DNA of 64,000 bases from Dechloromonas sp. HYN0024 (GTDB taxonomy: Bacteria; Pseudomonadota; Gammaproteobacteria; Burkholderiales; Rhodocyclaceae). The notes under the pieces were generated by a model. The model saw only the letters and a list, made by a program, of their open reading frames with translations, was not told the origin of the DNA and ran no database searches. The DNA is taken from positions 2,550,001-2,614,000 of the forward strand of contig NZ_CP031842.1 of assembly GCF_003441615.1 (NCBI RefSeq). The letters are read 5' to 3'. This document shows, piece by piece, positions 19,122-28,504 of the stretch. The stretch's first letter is position 1; every line of letters begins with the position of its first letter. The position numbers were made by a program, and so were the translations under genes.

Positions 19122-19235
19122 TGGGCAACTTTCATAAAAATCAACACGCAAAAATGTGCAATATTTCACAGACACGCCATACAAAAGTGGTAGATTCAAA
19201 AAAAACATAAAACCAAATTTGGCAGTGAAAGCATC

Positions 19236-20297
19236 ATGACAAGCAAACTGATAGGCATTGTCGCACTGACCGCAGCCCTCGCTCCAGGAACAGGGAACGC
19301 CATTGGACTCGGGGAACTCTCGCTTCAGTCGCGAATCGGGGAATCACTTCGGGCGGAATTGCCCATTTTGGTTAAAGAAGGCGAGTCACCAGGCACCGCC
19401 TGTTTTTCCCTGGCCCCCATGCCCGGCAGCGACCTGCCGGTGATTACCGCGGCCAAGACCCGACTGATCCGGCGCGGGCAGGCTTATATCCTGCAAATCT
19501 TCGGTAGCCGACCGATCTCCGAGCCGATTTTTGCCCTTGCCGTGCAAGCCGGCTGCGGCTATGACGTCACCCGTGATTACCTCGTGATGCCGGAAGCGCC
19601 CTTCATGCTGGCCGAAGCCAGCCCGAGCGCCGACCTGCCTCCCGTAACCCCGGGCAAGCTGAACGAATGGCATGCCCGCGATGGCGACACCCTCGAGGAT
19701 ATTGCCGATGCTCAGGGCCCGCAAAATCTGGCCGAACGGCAGCGCCTGCTCGCCGCCCTGAAACGCGCCAATCCCGATCTGTCGCCCGAGATTCCGCTCA
19801 ATGCCGGAGATGTCGTCCGCATTCCAAAACGCAACCGTAGTAGCGGGATAGCCAAGGAAGCCACCAGTCGACCGGCATCCGTATCACCCGACACGCCGCA
19901 AAAGAAGCCTTCACCACCTCGTCCCAAGACCAAGCCGATGGCCCCGGCAACGGCCCGGGGAATCGATCAGGTACGTCTGGGCGCTGCCCCGGAAGACATC
20001 GCACCAGGCCGTGGACCGGCCAGCGAGGCGGCCACGCGGAACAGCGCCGAAGAACGGATCCTTCGCCTGGAAACCACGCTGCACTTGCTGACCCAGGAAA
20101 TCGAAAAGATGGACAAGGCGCTGGAACTGACCAGCCAGGCCATCGCCGCCCAGGAAAAACTGAAACTGGCCGAGACCCTGCCCCCCCCCGACAGACCGAA
20201 GGACCGACGATCAGCGCGGCACCCGTGGCAAGCCAGGCTCAACAAAAAACCAACTGGCTGGAACTTCTCCTTAGCGCCGGCCTCGGCGCCGCCATAA
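19236..20297 (+). CDS. fimV: FimV-like pilus/polarity protein, N-terminal part (frameshifted)
   Basis: 353 residues as read. A signal peptide (1-22, ending GNAIG) leads into the FimV N-terminal domain (LGELSLQSRIGESLRAELPI), followed by a LysM-like peptidoglycan-binding region (about 145-205, WHARDGDTLEDIADAQG to LNAGDVVRIPK), a Pro-rich linker, and a coiled-coil (about 270-315). The reading frame then meets nine consecutive C residues (20181-20189). After them it gives about 35 residues of unrelated Arg/Lys/Pro-rich sequence before a stop. The TM segment and the C-terminal FimV domain lie in the -1 frame, so this is one gene split by a frameshift (genuine, or a homopolymer error). FimV proteins organise polar pili and regulate cAMP and twitching in Pseudomonas. 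Confidence 0.8.
   Translation: MTSKLIGIVALTAALAPGTGNAIGLGELSLQSRIGESLRAELPILVKEGESPGTACFSLAPMPGSDLPVITAAKTRLIRRGQAYILQIFGSRPISEPIFALAVQAGCGYDVTRDYLVMPEAPFMLAEASPSADLPPVTPGKLNEWHARDGDTLEDIADAQGPQNLAERQRLLAALKRANPDLSPEIPLNAGDVVRIPKRNRSSGIAKEATSRPASVSPDTPQKKPSPPRPKTKPMAPATARGIDQVRLGAAPEDIAPGRGPASEAATRNSAEERILRLETTLHLLTQEIEKMDKALELTSQAIAAQEKLKLAETLPPPDRPKDRRSARHPWQARLNKKPTGWNFSLAPASAPP
20181..20189 (+). repeat. C9 homopolymer tract at the fimV frameshift point
   Basis: Nine C residues follow ACCCTG. Reading with ten (or seven) would join the N-terminal and C-terminal FimV-like frames into one 590-600-residue protein. It is therefore a candidate slippage tract (replication, transcription or -1 ribosomal) or a sequencing error. 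Confidence 0.85.
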
Positions 20298-21019
20298 CGA
20301 TTGGCCTGGCCCAGTACTTCGGGCGACGCCAGCCGTCACCGGGGACCGACCAGATACCGCTCGCCCTGACCACCCCGCACACCATTCCAGAGCCGGTAAA
20401 GGAAAATGCCGCCGAAGCAGTCAAAACCGGCGTGGTGTTCAGTATTGTCGACACCACCACACCAACGCCAATGCCGGCCGCTACCCCCCCCATGCCAGTC
20501 CAGCCGCGCCAGGAAGAGTCGCTTGCCCCGGCCAGCGAACCGGGCATTGTGGACATCACGATCGAGGACGAATATTCGGTCATCGAACTGGCTGAAATCA
20601 TGCTCGCGTTCGGTCGCGTCCGCGGCGCTGCCGACACCCTGGCCGAATACGTCGACGAAAATCTACCGAAGAGCATCCAACCCTGGAGCATGCTCCTTGA
20701 TCTCTACCGGCGCGGCGGAATGCGCCAGGAGTTCGAGGCACTGGCCGAGAAAATGCACAGCCGTTTCAATGCCAGCATCCCGGTATGGAGTGATTCCAGC
20801 ACACCGATTTCCGGCCTCAAAGACCTTGAGGATTACCCGCACATCGTCCAGCAGACGAGTTCTCAGTGGGGAACCCAAGCCTGCCTCGATTACCTCCTTG
20901 GCCTCATCAGCGACACCAGGGCTGGTCAGCGGAACGGCTTCCCGCTCGAAGTTGTCGAGGAAATCGTCTTGCTCATGCGGATTCTCGAACAGGGCTACGG
21001 CTGCACCCGTCCGGCCTGA
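20225..21019 (+). CDS. FimV-like protein, C-terminal part (frame -1 relative to the N-terminal part)
   Basis: The 264-residue reading starts at a GTG with no Shine-Dalgarno. The open frame also extends upstream through the C9 tract, so translation probably enters from the preceding frame. It begins with a membrane helix (WLELLLSAGLGAAITIGLAQ), then a Pro/Thr-rich stretch, then a C-terminal helical domain (about 105-260, VIELAEIMLAFGRVRGAADTL and PWSMLLDLYRRGGM) of the TPR-like type found at FimV C-termini in betaproteobacteria. The combined layout (periplasmic LysM, one TM, cytoplasmic TPR-like end) is that of FimV. It ends 8 bases before the convergent nif3 gene. Confidence 0.75.
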   Translation: MASQAQQKTNWLELLLSAGLGAAITIGLAQYFGRRQPSPGTDQIPLALTTPHTIPEPVKENAAEAVKTGVVFSIVDTTTPTPMPAATPPMPVQPRQEESLAPASEPGIVDITIEDEYSVIELAEIMLAFGRVRGAADTLAEYVDENLPKSIQPWSMLLDLYRRGGMRQEFEALAEKMHSRFNASIPVWSDSSTPISGLKDLEDYPHIVQQTSSQWGTQACLDYLLGLISDTRAGQRNGFPLEVVEEIVLLMRILEQGYGCTRPA

Positions 21020-21026
21020 CCGATGC

Positions 21027-21773
21027 CTACACCGGGTTGGCGATATCGACGAATTCGCAGCTGATGTCGAAGCGCTGGGCCAGATGACCGGCCAGCGCCT
21101 CGACCCCGTAGCGTTCGGTGGCATGATGGCCGGCCGCGATATAAGCGACACCACTTTCTCGCGCCAGATGCACGGTCTGCTCCGATATTTCGCCGGACAT
21201 GAAGGCATCGACGCCGAGGGCGATGGCCTGCTCAAAATAGCCCTGCGCCCCGCCTGAGCACCAGGCGATCCGATGGATCGGCCGGTTGCCTGCACCAATC
21301 GCCATGGGCACTCGCCCTAGCACACCAGCAACCCTGGCGACCAGCGCCGTCAGGTCACACGGCTCAGCCAAAATACCCAGCCAGGCAATATCCTGCTCGC
21401 CGAAGCGCCCCTCGGGGAGCCAGCCGAGCCGGCTTGCCAGCTGGGCATTGTTGCCCAGTTCCGGATGCGCATCGAGCGGCAAGTGATAGGCCAGCAGATT
21501 GATATCGTGGGTCAGCAGGGTGGCCAGGCGCTGGCGACGGATACCCGTAATGCGCCCATCCTCGCCCTTCCAGAAATAGCCATGGTGCACCAGAATGGCA
21601 TCAGCATGACGCTCGACCGCCGCATCAAGCAGCGCCTGGCTTGCCGTCACACCCGCAACCAGGCGGGTGATCTCGGAACGACCTTCCACTTGCAGACCAT
21701 TTGGGCAATAATCCCTGAACTTGCCGGGCGTCATCAGCCCATCCAGATAATTCAACAATTCTTCACGCTTCAT
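21027..21773 (-). CDS. Nif3-like dinuclear metal centre protein (YbgI family)
   Basis: 248 residues. The Nif3/YbgI family forms hexameric toroids with a dinuclear metal site. Conserved ligands are visible: [14 protein letters not shown] (His-His), [18 protein letters not shown] (Asp/His), and the C-terminal [10 protein letters not shown] and [15 protein letters not shown]. The E. coli relative is linked to GTP cyclohydrolase-like activity, but the physiological function is poorly defined. The start at 21773 ([10 protein letters not shown]) is chosen because it matches family length; ATG at 21788 is possible and would overlap the start codon of the divergent protease gene. Confidence 0.88.
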   Translation of the reverse strand: MKREELLNYLDGLMTPGKFRDYCPNGLQVEGRSEITRLVAGVTASQALLDAAVERHADAILVHHGYFWKGEDGRITGIRRQRLATLLTHDINLLAYHLPLDAHPELGNNAQLASRLGWLPEGRFGEQDIAWLGILAEPCDLTALVARVAGVLGRVPMAIGAGNRPIHRIAWCSGGAQGYFEQAIALGVDAFMSGEISEQTVHLARESGVAYIAAGHHATERYGVEALAGHLAQRFDISCEFVDIANPV

Positions 21774-21786
21774 CGAGACGATATCC

Positions 21787-22935
21787 ATGCAGAGGTTGTG
21801 GCTGATTTTTGCACAAACAGTAACTGTTGCGCTGGCCATTCTCTTCGTCGTCTCCACGCTGAAGCCTGAATGGCTACCCCAACGGCCAGCCATCGTCACC
21901 CTGGAGGAAGCCGCCAGCGGTGACGACAAGGTCGCCCCCACCGGCTCCTATCGCGAGGCGGCCCGCGCCGCCCTGCCATCCGTTGTACACATCTACACGA
22001 CGCAGGAAATCAAGCAGCAGCGCCACCCGCTGTTCGACGACCCGATTTTCCGCCATTTCTTTGGCGACCGTCCCGAAGGTCAGCCCCAGCGCAACTCCGG
22101 CCTTGGCTCGGGCGTCATCGTCAGCCCCAACGGTTACATCCTGACCAACTATCACGTCATTGATGGCGCCGATGACATCCAGGTCTCGCTCAATGACGCC
22201 AAGACCTACAAGGCGAGGATCGTCGGCAGCGACCCGGAATCGGACCTCGCCATCCTGCAGATCAAGGCCGACAAGCTACCGGCCATCACTTTCGGCCACA
22301 TGGACAACCTGCGCGTCGGCGACGTCGTACTGGCTATCGGCAATCCCTTCGGAGTCGGCCAGACGGTGACCATGGGCATCGTTTCGGCGCTGGGTCGCTC
22401 GCACCTCGGCATCAATACCTTTGAAAACTTCATCCAGACCGATGCCGCCATCAATCCCGGCAACTCTGGCGGCGCGCTGGTCGACGCCAACGGCCATCTG
22501 GTCGGCATCAATGCGGCCATCTACTCGCGCTCCGGCGGTTCCCTCGGCATCGGCTTCGCCATCCCCGTCTCGACAGCGCGCAGCATCATGGAGCAGATCA
22601 TCCGCACCGGCACCGTGACGCGAGGCTGGATCGGCGTCGAAGCTCAGGAAATCACCGCCGAACTGGCTGAATCCTTCGGCCTGCCCGACAACGAGGGCGC
22701 CCTGATCGCTGGTGTCGTGCGCGGCAGCCCGGCCGATACCGCTGGCGTCCGCCCTGGCGATGTACTGCTCTCGGTCGGCGGCAAGGCCGTCAAAGACCCT
22801 CAAGTGATGCTCGACCTGATTGCCGCCCTCAAACCCGACGAACGCTCCAGCTTCCGCCTGCGCCGCGACAAATCCATCGTCGAGGTGCAAGTCAGAATTG
22901 GCAAACGTCCGGCCATGCGGACCGAAAAAGAGTAA
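21787..22935 (+). CDS. DegS/AlgW-like HtrA serine protease, membrane anchored
   Basis: 382 residues. An N-terminal TM anchor (about 5-25) precedes a trypsin-like protease domain (about 60-265) with catalytic His in [13 protein letters not shown], Asp in [10 protein letters not shown] and Ser in [11 protein letters not shown]. One PDZ domain follows (about 275-375). A single PDZ and a membrane anchor fit DegS/AlgW, which sense misfolded outer-membrane proteins and begin cleavage of an anti-sigma factor, rather than the two-PDZ DegP. The ATG is followed directly by the anchor. It faces the nif3 gene with 13 or fewer bases between start codons. Confidence 0.88.
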   Translation: MQRLWLIFAQTVTVALAILFVVSTLKPEWLPQRPAIVTLEEAASGDDKVAPTGSYREAARAALPSVVHIYTTQEIKQQRHPLFDDPIFRHFFGDRPEGQPQRNSGLGSGVIVSPNGYILTNYHVIDGADDIQVSLNDAKTYKARIVGSDPESDLAILQIKADKLPAITFGHMDNLRVGDVVLAIGNPFGVGQTVTMGIVSALGRSHLGINTFENFIQTDAAINPGNSGGALVDANGHLVGINAAIYSRSGGSLGIGFAIPVSTARSIMEQIIRTGTVTRGWIGVEAQEITAELAESFGLPDNEGALIAGVVRGSPADTAGVRPGDVLLSVGGKAVKDPQVMLDLIAALKPDERSSFRLRRDKSIVEVQVRIGKRPAMRTEKE

Positions 22936-22938
22936 GCC

Positions 22939-23757
22939 ATGTGTCAGCTATTGGGCATGAACTGCAACGTGCCGACCGACATCTGCTTTTCCTTCAGCGG
23001 CTTTCAGGCCCGAGGCGGGGCGACGGATGTGCACTCGGATGGCTGGGGCATCGCTTTTTTCGAGGGCAAGGGCACCCGCCTTTTTCTCGATCCGCAGCCT
23101 TCGAGCATTTCGCCGGTGGCGCAATTGGTCGGTCAGTACCCGATCCATTCGAAGAACGTTATCGCCCATATCCGCAAGGCGACGCAGGGTGCAGTCGGCC
23201 TCGAGAATACGCACCCCTTCATGCGCGAGCTATGGGGCCGCTACTGGATATTCGCCCATAACGGCAACCTCATCGATTTCATGCCGCAACTCGATGGCAG
23301 CTTCGTTCCCGTTGGACTGACCGACAGCGAGCGGGCCTTCTGCTGGCTGTTACAGGAACTGCGCCGCCGTTTCGGGACCCACGTGCCTGAACGTAGCGCC
23401 CTGTTCGACGCAATTCATGCGCTGACACTGGAAATTTCGCAGCATGGCGAGTTCAATTTCCTGCTTTCGAATGGCGACTGCCTGTTTGCCCACGCCTCGA
23501 CCAAGCTCAGCCATATCGTGCGCCAGGCCCCGTTCGCCCATGCCCACCTGAAGGATCAGGATATCACCGTCGATTTTAGCGATGTCACCTCGCCGAATGA
23601 CCGCGTGGCGGTCATTGCCACCCTGCCGCTGACCGATAACGAGGCATGGACCGACATGCCGCCGGGAACGTTGTGGTGGTTCGAGGAAGGATTGCCGGTC
23701 AAGACCTTGCCGACCCGGCCGGGGCCGGTGAAAAAACCAGCCGGATCAGTGGTCTGA
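22939..23757 (+). CDS. Class II glutamine amidotransferase (YafJ-like)
   Basis: 272 residues. The N-terminal nucleophile Cys2 is present directly after the initiator Met (MCQLLGMNCN). SDGWGIAFFEG, AHIRKATQG and FAHNGNLIDF are the amidotransferase core motifs that bind glutamine. No synthase domain is fused, as in YafJ/EgtC-like proteins, so the acceptor is unknown. It starts 3 bases after the protease gene, suggesting an operon. Its stop overlaps the tatC stop on the other strand by 12 bases. Confidence 0.88.
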   Translation: MCQLLGMNCNVPTDICFSFSGFQARGGATDVHSDGWGIAFFEGKGTRLFLDPQPSSISPVAQLVGQYPIHSKNVIAHIRKATQGAVGLENTHPFMRELWGRYWIFAHNGNLIDFMPQLDGSFVPVGLTDSERAFCWLLQELRRRFGTHVPERSALFDAIHALTLEISQHGEFNFLLSNGDCLFAHASTKLSHIVRQAPFAHAHLKDQDITVDFSDVTSPNDRVAVIATLPLTDNEAWTDMPPGTLWWFEEGLPVKTLPTRPGPVKKPAGSVV

Positions 23758-24591
23758 CAGCTTGCGGAAGTCTTCTTCTGCCTTGTCCATGTCGGCATCC
23801 ATGGCGGCCGACGAATAGCCAGCCCCGGCCGTGGCTTCGGTAGCAGCCGTAGCGGTTTCTTCCGGGGCCCGCGTCGAGACCAGGCGCGAGGCGAGAATAC
23901 CCAGCTCGTACAGCAGGCACATCGGGATGGCCAGCGCCAGTTGGGAGACGACATCCGGGGGCGTCACCACGGCGGCCACCACGAAGGCACCGACGATAAA
24001 GTAGGAACGCCATTCCTTGAGCTTTTCCACGGTCACGATATTGAGCTTGACCAGAACGACCAGAGCGACCGGCACCTCAAAGGCAATGCCAAAAGCCAGG
24101 AACATGGTCATCACGAAGGACAGGTAGGCTTCGATATCCGGCGCCGGTGTGATGCTCTTGGGCGCAAAGCTGTTAATGAAACTGAACACCTGCCCGAAGA
24201 CGAAGAAGTAGCAGAAAGCCATGCCGGAGATGAACAGGACCGTACTGGAAATGATCAGCGGTATGCCGAGGCGCTTCTCATGGGCATACAGGCCGGGCGC
24301 GATGAAGGCCCAGGCCTGATAGAGGATGTAGGGCAAGGCCAGCACGAAGGCGACCATGGCGGTCACTTTGAGCGGCACCATGAACGGGGTGATGACCCCG
24401 ATGGCGACCATCTTGGTACCTTCCGGCAAGGCACGGGTGAGCGGTGCCGCCAGAATGTCGTAGATCTCGCCCGGTCCCGGATAGATGCACAGAACGCCGA
24501 GCACGACGGCAATGGCGATGAGGCTGCGCAACAAGCGGTCGCGCAACTCGATCAGATGGGAAATAAAGGAGTCTTCTGGGGCTTCGCTCAT
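23746..24591 (-). CDS. tatC: Sec-independent translocase TatC
   Basis: 281 residues with six membrane helices. TatC forms the twin-arginine signal receptor in the inner membrane. The conserved N-terminal SHLIELRDRLLRSL, the periplasmic loop and FGIAFEVPVALVVLVKL are present. The protein is about 30 residues longer than usual: after helix six there is an Ala/Glu/Thr-rich cytoplasmic tail (EETATAATEATAGAGYSSAA) with no recognised motif. It overlaps tatB by 4 bases (ATGA). Confidence 0.97.
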   Translation of the reverse strand: MSEAPEDSFISHLIELRDRLLRSLIAIAVVLGVLCIYPGPGEIYDILAAPLTRALPEGTKMVAIGVITPFMVPLKVTAMVAFVLALPYILYQAWAFIAPGLYAHEKRLGIPLIISSTVLFISGMAFCYFFVFGQVFSFINSFAPKSITPAPDIEAYLSFVMTMFLAFGIAFEVPVALVVLVKLNIVTVEKLKEWRSYFIVGAFVVAAVVTPPDVVSQLALAIPMCLLYELGILASRLVSTRAPEETATAATEATAGAGYSSAAMDADMDKAEEDFRKLSDH

Positions 24592-24953
24592 GCCGCTGGC
24601 TTGCTCGTGGTTTCAGCGACAGGCAGGGTTTCGGTCAGCGAAGCTGCGGTCGACTGCAATTCAGCCACCGCTTCCTGAGCCGGTGCCTCGATGGCACTGC
24701 GCGCCGTTTCATATTCCTGGCGCACCGACGTCTCCAGCTCACGGGCCGACTCGGTGACCTGGGACTGGAGTTTCCTCAGTTCGTCGAGTTGCACTTCGCG
24801 GCTGATATCCGACTTAACGTCATTGACGTAACGCTGTGCCCGGCCGAGCAGGTGGCCGAGTGTACGCGCCACCTTGGGCAGGCGCTCGGGGCCGATGACG
24901 ATCAGCGCCACAAAGCCGATAACGATCAATTCGGAAAAGCTGATATCGAACAT
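24588..24953 (-). CDS. tatB: Sec-independent translocase TatB
   Basis: 121 residues. One N-terminal membrane helix with the TatB start MFDISFSELIVIGFVALIV, the hinge GPERLPKVARTLGHLLGR with its conserved Pro-Lys, then an amphipathic helix and a charged C-terminal coil (about 50-110). It acts with TatC as the substrate receptor. It lies between tatA (62 bases upstream) and tatC (4-base overlap). Confidence 0.96.
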   Translation of the reverse strand: MFDISFSELIVIGFVALIVIGPERLPKVARTLGHLLGRAQRYVNDVKSDISREVQLDELRKLQSQVTESARELETSVRQEYETARSAIEAPAQEAVAELQSTAASLTETLPVAETTSKPAA

Positions 24954-25015
24954 AGTTAGTCGCTAGCTGCCAGTCATTGGTCTTTAGCTACAAGCTAACG
25001 GCCAAGGTCCCGCCA

Positions 25016-25249
25016 CTAGCCTTTCGTCTTTTCCTTGACTTCGACGTCGATGGTCTGACCACCGACCTGCTGGGTCGGTTGGGCTGCATCGGCTGGCTTG
25101 TCGCCTGCCGTGGCATCCTTCATGCCGTCCTTGAAACCCTTGACGGCACCACCGAGGTCCTGCCCGACATTGCGCAGCTTCTTGGTGCCGAAAATAAGCA
25201 TGACGATGACGAGAACGATCAGCCAGTGCCAAATGGAAAAACTGCCCAT
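25016..25249 (-). CDS. tatA: Sec-independent translocase TatA
   Basis: 77 residues. The N-terminal membrane helix ([21 protein letters not shown]) is followed by the TatA hinge and amphipathic helix [19 protein letters not shown], the conserved element that forms the protein-conducting pore. The C-terminal 30 residues are polar and end in a Lys/Glu cluster. It is preceded by the HIT gene and begins the tatABC run downstream of the his genes, the usual betaproteobacterial order. Confidence 0.97.
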   Translation of the reverse strand: MGSFSIWHWLIVLVIVMLIFGTKKLRNVGQDLGGAVKGFKDGMKDATAGDKPADAAQPTQQVGGQTIDVEVKEKTKG

Positions 25250-25260
25250 GATGTTGTCTC

Positions 25261-25611
25261 CTAGATGCGTTTAAGCATGGGGCCGACCGGTTCCGGACCG
25301 CCCACGATGTGCGCGTGCAGGTGCGGCACTTCCTGCTGCCCGACACGTCCTGTATTGATGATCACCCGAAAACCGTCCGGGCTGCCTTGCGCTACTGCAA
25401 TTTCGTTGGCCTTGCCAAGAATCTTGCCGAGCACCAGCGTATCGTCGGCCGTCGCTGAGGCCAGCGACGTGATGTGCTTTTTCGGAATAACCAGCACATG
25501 CACAGGGCGAGCCGGGCTGATGTCGTTGAAGGCGAGGATATCCTCGTCTTCATAGACCTTCTTGGCCGGAATTTTGCCGTCGACAATCTTGCAGAAAATG
25601 CAGTCGCTCAC
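25261..25611 (-). CDS. HIT (histidine triad) nucleotide-binding protein
   Basis: 116 residues. The Hint-type N-terminus [20 protein letters not shown] carries a CxxC pair and the end carries the triad HLHAHIVGG (HxHxHxx). Hint proteins hydrolyse adenosine phosphoramidates. Translation starts at a GTG that overlaps the hisE stop codon as GTGA. A longer reading from 25800 would run through hisE in another frame and is rejected. Its place between hisE and tatA is conserved in betaproteobacteria. Confidence 0.93.
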   Translation of the reverse strand: MSDCIFCKIVDGKIPAKKVYEDEDILAFNDISPARPVHVLVIPKKHITSLASATADDTLVLGKILGKANEIAVAQGSPDGFRVIINTGRVGQQEVPHLHAHIVGGPEPVGPMLKRI

Positions 25612-25934
25612 TTGGTGCCCCGTGCCGCCTTTTCGTCGATACCCGAAATGCCTTCGCGGCGGCGCATTTCCTGCGACACGTCCTCGATGCTCAGGCCGTA
25701 GAAGGCGAGCAGGACAAGCACGTGATAAATGACATCGGTCGACTCCCAGACCACTTTCAGGCGCTTGCCTTCCTTGCCGGCCATGATCAGTTCGGCGCAT
25801 TCCTCGCCGATCTTTTTGAGGATCGAATCCGGGCCTTCGGAAAACAGCTTGGCGGTGTAGGACTTCTCCGGATCGGCATTGCGACGGGAGGCCAGCGTCT
25901 CGGAGAGACGGTGCAGGATGTCATGGGTGCTCAT
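25608..25934 (-). CDS. hisE: Phosphoribosyl-ATP pyrophosphatase
   Basis: 108 residues. It performs step 2 of histidine synthesis, splitting phosphoribosyl-ATP to phosphoribosyl-AMP and PPi. The MazG-like all-helical fold shows [17 protein letters not shown] (metal-binding Glu-Glu) and [14 protein letters not shown]. It is separate from HisI here, unlike the fused HisIE of enterobacteria. It overlaps hisI and the HIT gene by 4 bases each. Confidence 0.96.
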   Translation of the reverse strand: MSTHDILHRLSETLASRRNADPEKSYTAKLFSEGPDSILKKIGEECAELIMAGKEGKRLKVVWESTDVIYHVLVLLAFYGLSIEDVSQEMRRREGISGIDEKAARGTK

Positions 25935-26329
25935 TTGTAGATTTCCTTCGGGTCTTTCAGAACCGGATCAGCAGGAACCCAGCGGTCCCCGTTCAATTCA
26001 TTGAAAAAACAACTCTCGCGGCCGGTATGACAGGCAATTCCGCCCACTTGTTCAATACTCAGCAGCAGCACATCGCCGTCGCAATCGGTGCGGATCGACC
26101 GGATTTTCTGGAAATGTCCGGATTCCTCACCCTTGCGCCACAGACGCTTTCTTGAACGCGACCAGTATACCGCGTTGCCGCAATTAAGCGTTTCCTGAAG
26201 CGAGTCGCGGTTCATGTAGGCGAACATAACGACCCGCCCGCTTTCGTCCTGGGCGATGGCCGGGATCATGCCGTCGGCGTCCCATTTCAAGGCCGCAAGC
26301 CAGTTCAGGGAGTTGTCGAGGTCGCTCAC
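25931..26329 (-). CDS. hisI: Phosphoribosyl-AMP cyclohydrolase
   Basis: 132 residues, catalysing step 3 of histidine synthesis. Recognised from [32 protein letters not shown] and the metal-binding block [11 protein letters not shown] followed by [11 protein letters not shown], whose Cys residues bind Zn. It is located between hisF (4-base overlap) and hisE (4-base overlap). Confidence 0.96.
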   Translation of the reverse strand: MSDLDNSLNWLAALKWDADGMIPAIAQDESGRVVMFAYMNRDSLQETLNCGNAVYWSRSRKRLWRKGEESGHFQKIRSIRTDCDGDVLLLSIEQVGGIACHTGRESCFFNELNGDRWVPADPVLKDPKEIYK

Positions 26330-27084
26330 AGGCGGACTTCGATGCCGCGCGACGCCATGTATTCCTTGGCCTGGCGCACAGTGTATTCGCCAAAATGGAA
26401 AATCGAGGCGGCGAGTACCGCATCGGCGCGGCCTTCGCTGACACCATCGGCCAGATGCTGGAGGTTGCCGACCCCACCCGAGGCGATGACCGGGATGCTC
26501 ACCGCATCGGAGACAGCGCGTGTCAAAGCCAGGTCGAAACCGTTCTTGGTGCCATCGCGATCCATGCTGGTCAGCAGGATTTCACCGGCCCCAAGGGCCG
26601 CCACCTTCTTGGCCCATTCGATGGTATCGAGGCCGGTATCGTTGCGACCGCCGTGGGTAAAGACGTGCCACTGACCGGGAGCGACCTGCTTGGCGTCGAT
26701 GGCGACGACAATGCACTGTGAGCCGACCTTGCTCGATGCGTCGAAAATAAGGTCGGGGTTCTGTACCGCCGCGGTGTTCATCGATACCTTGTCGGCCCCG
26801 GCATTGAGCAGGCGACGGACATCCTCAACCTTGCGCACGCCACCACCAACGGTGAGCGGAATGAAGACCTGCTCGGCGCAGGCTTCGATGATGTGGAGAA
26901 TGATGTCGCGCTGGTCGCTGGACGCCGTGATGTCGAGGAAAGTCACCTCGTCGGCGCCCTGTTCGTTGTAGCGGCGGGCGATTTCAATCGGGTCGCCGGC
27001 GTCGCGCAGGCCGACAAAATTGGTGCCCTTGACGACGCGGCCAGCCGTGACGTCAAGACAGGGGATGATGCGCTTGGCGAGCAT
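26326..27084 (-). CDS. hisF: Imidazole glycerol phosphate synthase, cyclase subunit
   Basis: 252 residues, a (beta/alpha)8 barrel. [20 protein letters not shown] is the diagnostic N-terminus with the catalytic Asp; a second Asp sits in [16 protein letters not shown]. It receives ammonia from HisH and makes IGP and AICAR. Its ATG overlaps the hisA stop by one base (TGATG). Confidence 0.98.
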   Translation of the reverse strand: MLAKRIIPCLDVTAGRVVKGTNFVGLRDAGDPIEIARRYNEQGADEVTFLDITASSDQRDIILHIIEACAEQVFIPLTVGGGVRKVEDVRRLLNAGADKVSMNTAAVQNPDLIFDASSKVGSQCIVVAIDAKQVAPGQWHVFTHGGRNDTGLDTIEWAKKVAALGAGEILLTSMDRDGTKNGFDLALTRAVSDAVSIPVIASGGVGNLQHLADGVSEGRADAVLAASIFHFGEYTVRQAKEYMASRGIEVRL

Positions 27085-27824
27085 CAGGCGCCCAACTGAT
27101 CAGCGAGTTCCTGCGCCGCCTTGAAATCGAGCGAGCCGTCATACACGGCGCGGCCGGCGATGGTGCCGACGACGCCCTCGCCCTCGACAGCACACAGGGC
27201 ACGGATGTCGTCAAAGCCGGTCAGGCCGCCGGAAGCGATGACCGGAATGGTCAGCGCCTGGGCCAAGCGGACGGTGGCATCGATATTGAGACCGGTCAGC
27301 ATGCCGTCGCGACCGATGTCGGTATAGATGATCGACTCGACGCCGTAGTCCTCGTATTTCTTGGCGAGATCGACGACATCGTGGCCGGTCAGCTTCGACC
27401 AGCCGTCGGTCGCCACCTTGCCATCCTTGGCATCGAGACCAACGATGATGTGGCCGGGGAAGGCAACGCAGGCATCGTGCAGGAAGCCGGGATTCTTGAC
27501 CGCCGCCGTGCCGATGATGACGTAGGACAAACCGCCGTCGATACAGGCTTCAATGGTGTCAAGGTCGCGAATGCCGCCGCCCAGCTGGACCGGTATCTTG
27601 TCGCCGACTTCGGCCAGGATGGCCTTGATCGCAGCCGCATTCTTCGGCTTGCCCGCGAAGGCGCCGTTGAGGTCGACCAGATGCAGGCGGCGAGCGCCTT
27701 GCGCCAGCCAGTGCCGCGCCTGTTCGGCCGGGCTATCGGAAAAAACAGTGGCCTGTTCCATCAGGCCCTGCTTGAGACGGACACATTGGCCGTCCTTGAG
27801 GTCAATCGCAGGAATAATCAGCAT
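27084..27824 (-). CDS. hisA: ProFAR isomerase (phosphoribosylformimino-AICAR-P isomerase)
   Basis: 246 residues, the HisA barrel paralogous to HisF. The N-terminus [20 protein letters not shown] carries the catalytic Asp, and the second catalytic Asp lies in [16 protein letters not shown]. It lies 35 bases downstream of hisH, with no terminator seen in the gap. Confidence 0.98.
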   Translation of the reverse strand: MLIIPAIDLKDGQCVRLKQGLMEQATVFSDSPAEQARHWLAQGARRLHLVDLNGAFAGKPKNAAAIKAILAEVGDKIPVQLGGGIRDLDTIEACIDGGLSYVIIGTAAVKNPGFLHDACVAFPGHIIVGLDAKDGKVATDGWSKLTGHDVVDLAKKYEDYGVESIIYTDIGRDGMLTGLNIDATVRLAQALTIPVIASGGLTGFDDIRALCAVEGEGVVGTIAGRAVYDGSLDFKAAQELADQLGA

Positions 27825-27859
27825 GGGGATCTAGGATGAGTAAATTCGGCAGAAGCGAA

Positions 27860-28504
27860 TCAGGGGTGCCATTCGACGAAATTCTTCAGGAGCTGCAGGC
27901 CGTCGCGCGCACTTTTCTCGGGGTGAAATTGAACCGCGAAGATATTATCCCGCCCCACCGCACAGGTAAAGGGGACACCATATTCGCAAGACCCCGTCAC
28001 CAGCGAAGGATCGGCCGGGACGACAAAGTAGCTGTGCACAAAATAGAAGCGCGCGCCATCGGCGATTCCGTTCCACAGCGCGTGCGGCGTCTGGCGTACT
28101 TCGTTCCAGCCCATGTGCGGCACTTTCAGGCGTTCACCGCTGGGCAGATGCATTTTTTCATCGGGAAAGCGCCGCACCTGACCGGGAAAGACGCCAAGTG
28201 CCGGGACATTGCCTTCGTCGCTGCGCTCGAAGAGCATCTGCTCGCCGACACAAATCCCGAGGAAAGGCTTGTCCTTGGCTGCCGCCAGAACGGCCGCGCG
28301 CAAACCACGGGCATCAAGTTCAGCCATGCAGTCGGGCATCGCGCCCTGACCCGGAAAAACAACCCGCTCGGCCGCCGCGACAACAGCCGGATCAGCCGTT
28401 ACCACCACCGTCTTGCCACCAGCCACATGCTCCAGCGCCTTCGACACGGAACGCAGATTACCCATGCCGTAATCAATAACGGCGATGGTTTGCACAGCAC
28501 TCAC
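27860..28504 (-). CDS. hisH: Imidazole glycerol phosphate synthase, glutaminase subunit
   Basis: 214 residues, class I glutamine amidotransferase. Visible: [18 protein letters not shown], catalytic Cys in [11 protein letters not shown] and the His-Glu pair in [13 protein letters not shown]. Start is GTG, overlapping the hisB stop as GTGA. It supplies ammonia to HisF. Confidence 0.97.
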   Translation of the reverse strand: MSAVQTIAVIDYGMGNLRSVSKALEHVAGGKTVVVTADPAVVAAAERVVFPGQGAMPDCMAELDARGLRAAVLAAAKDKPFLGICVGEQMLFERSDEGNVPALGVFPGQVRRFPDEKMHLPSGERLKVPHMGWNEVRQTPHALWNGIADGARFYFVHSYFVVPADPSLVTGSCEYGVPFTCAVGRDNIFAVQFHPEKSARDGLQLLKNFVEWHP

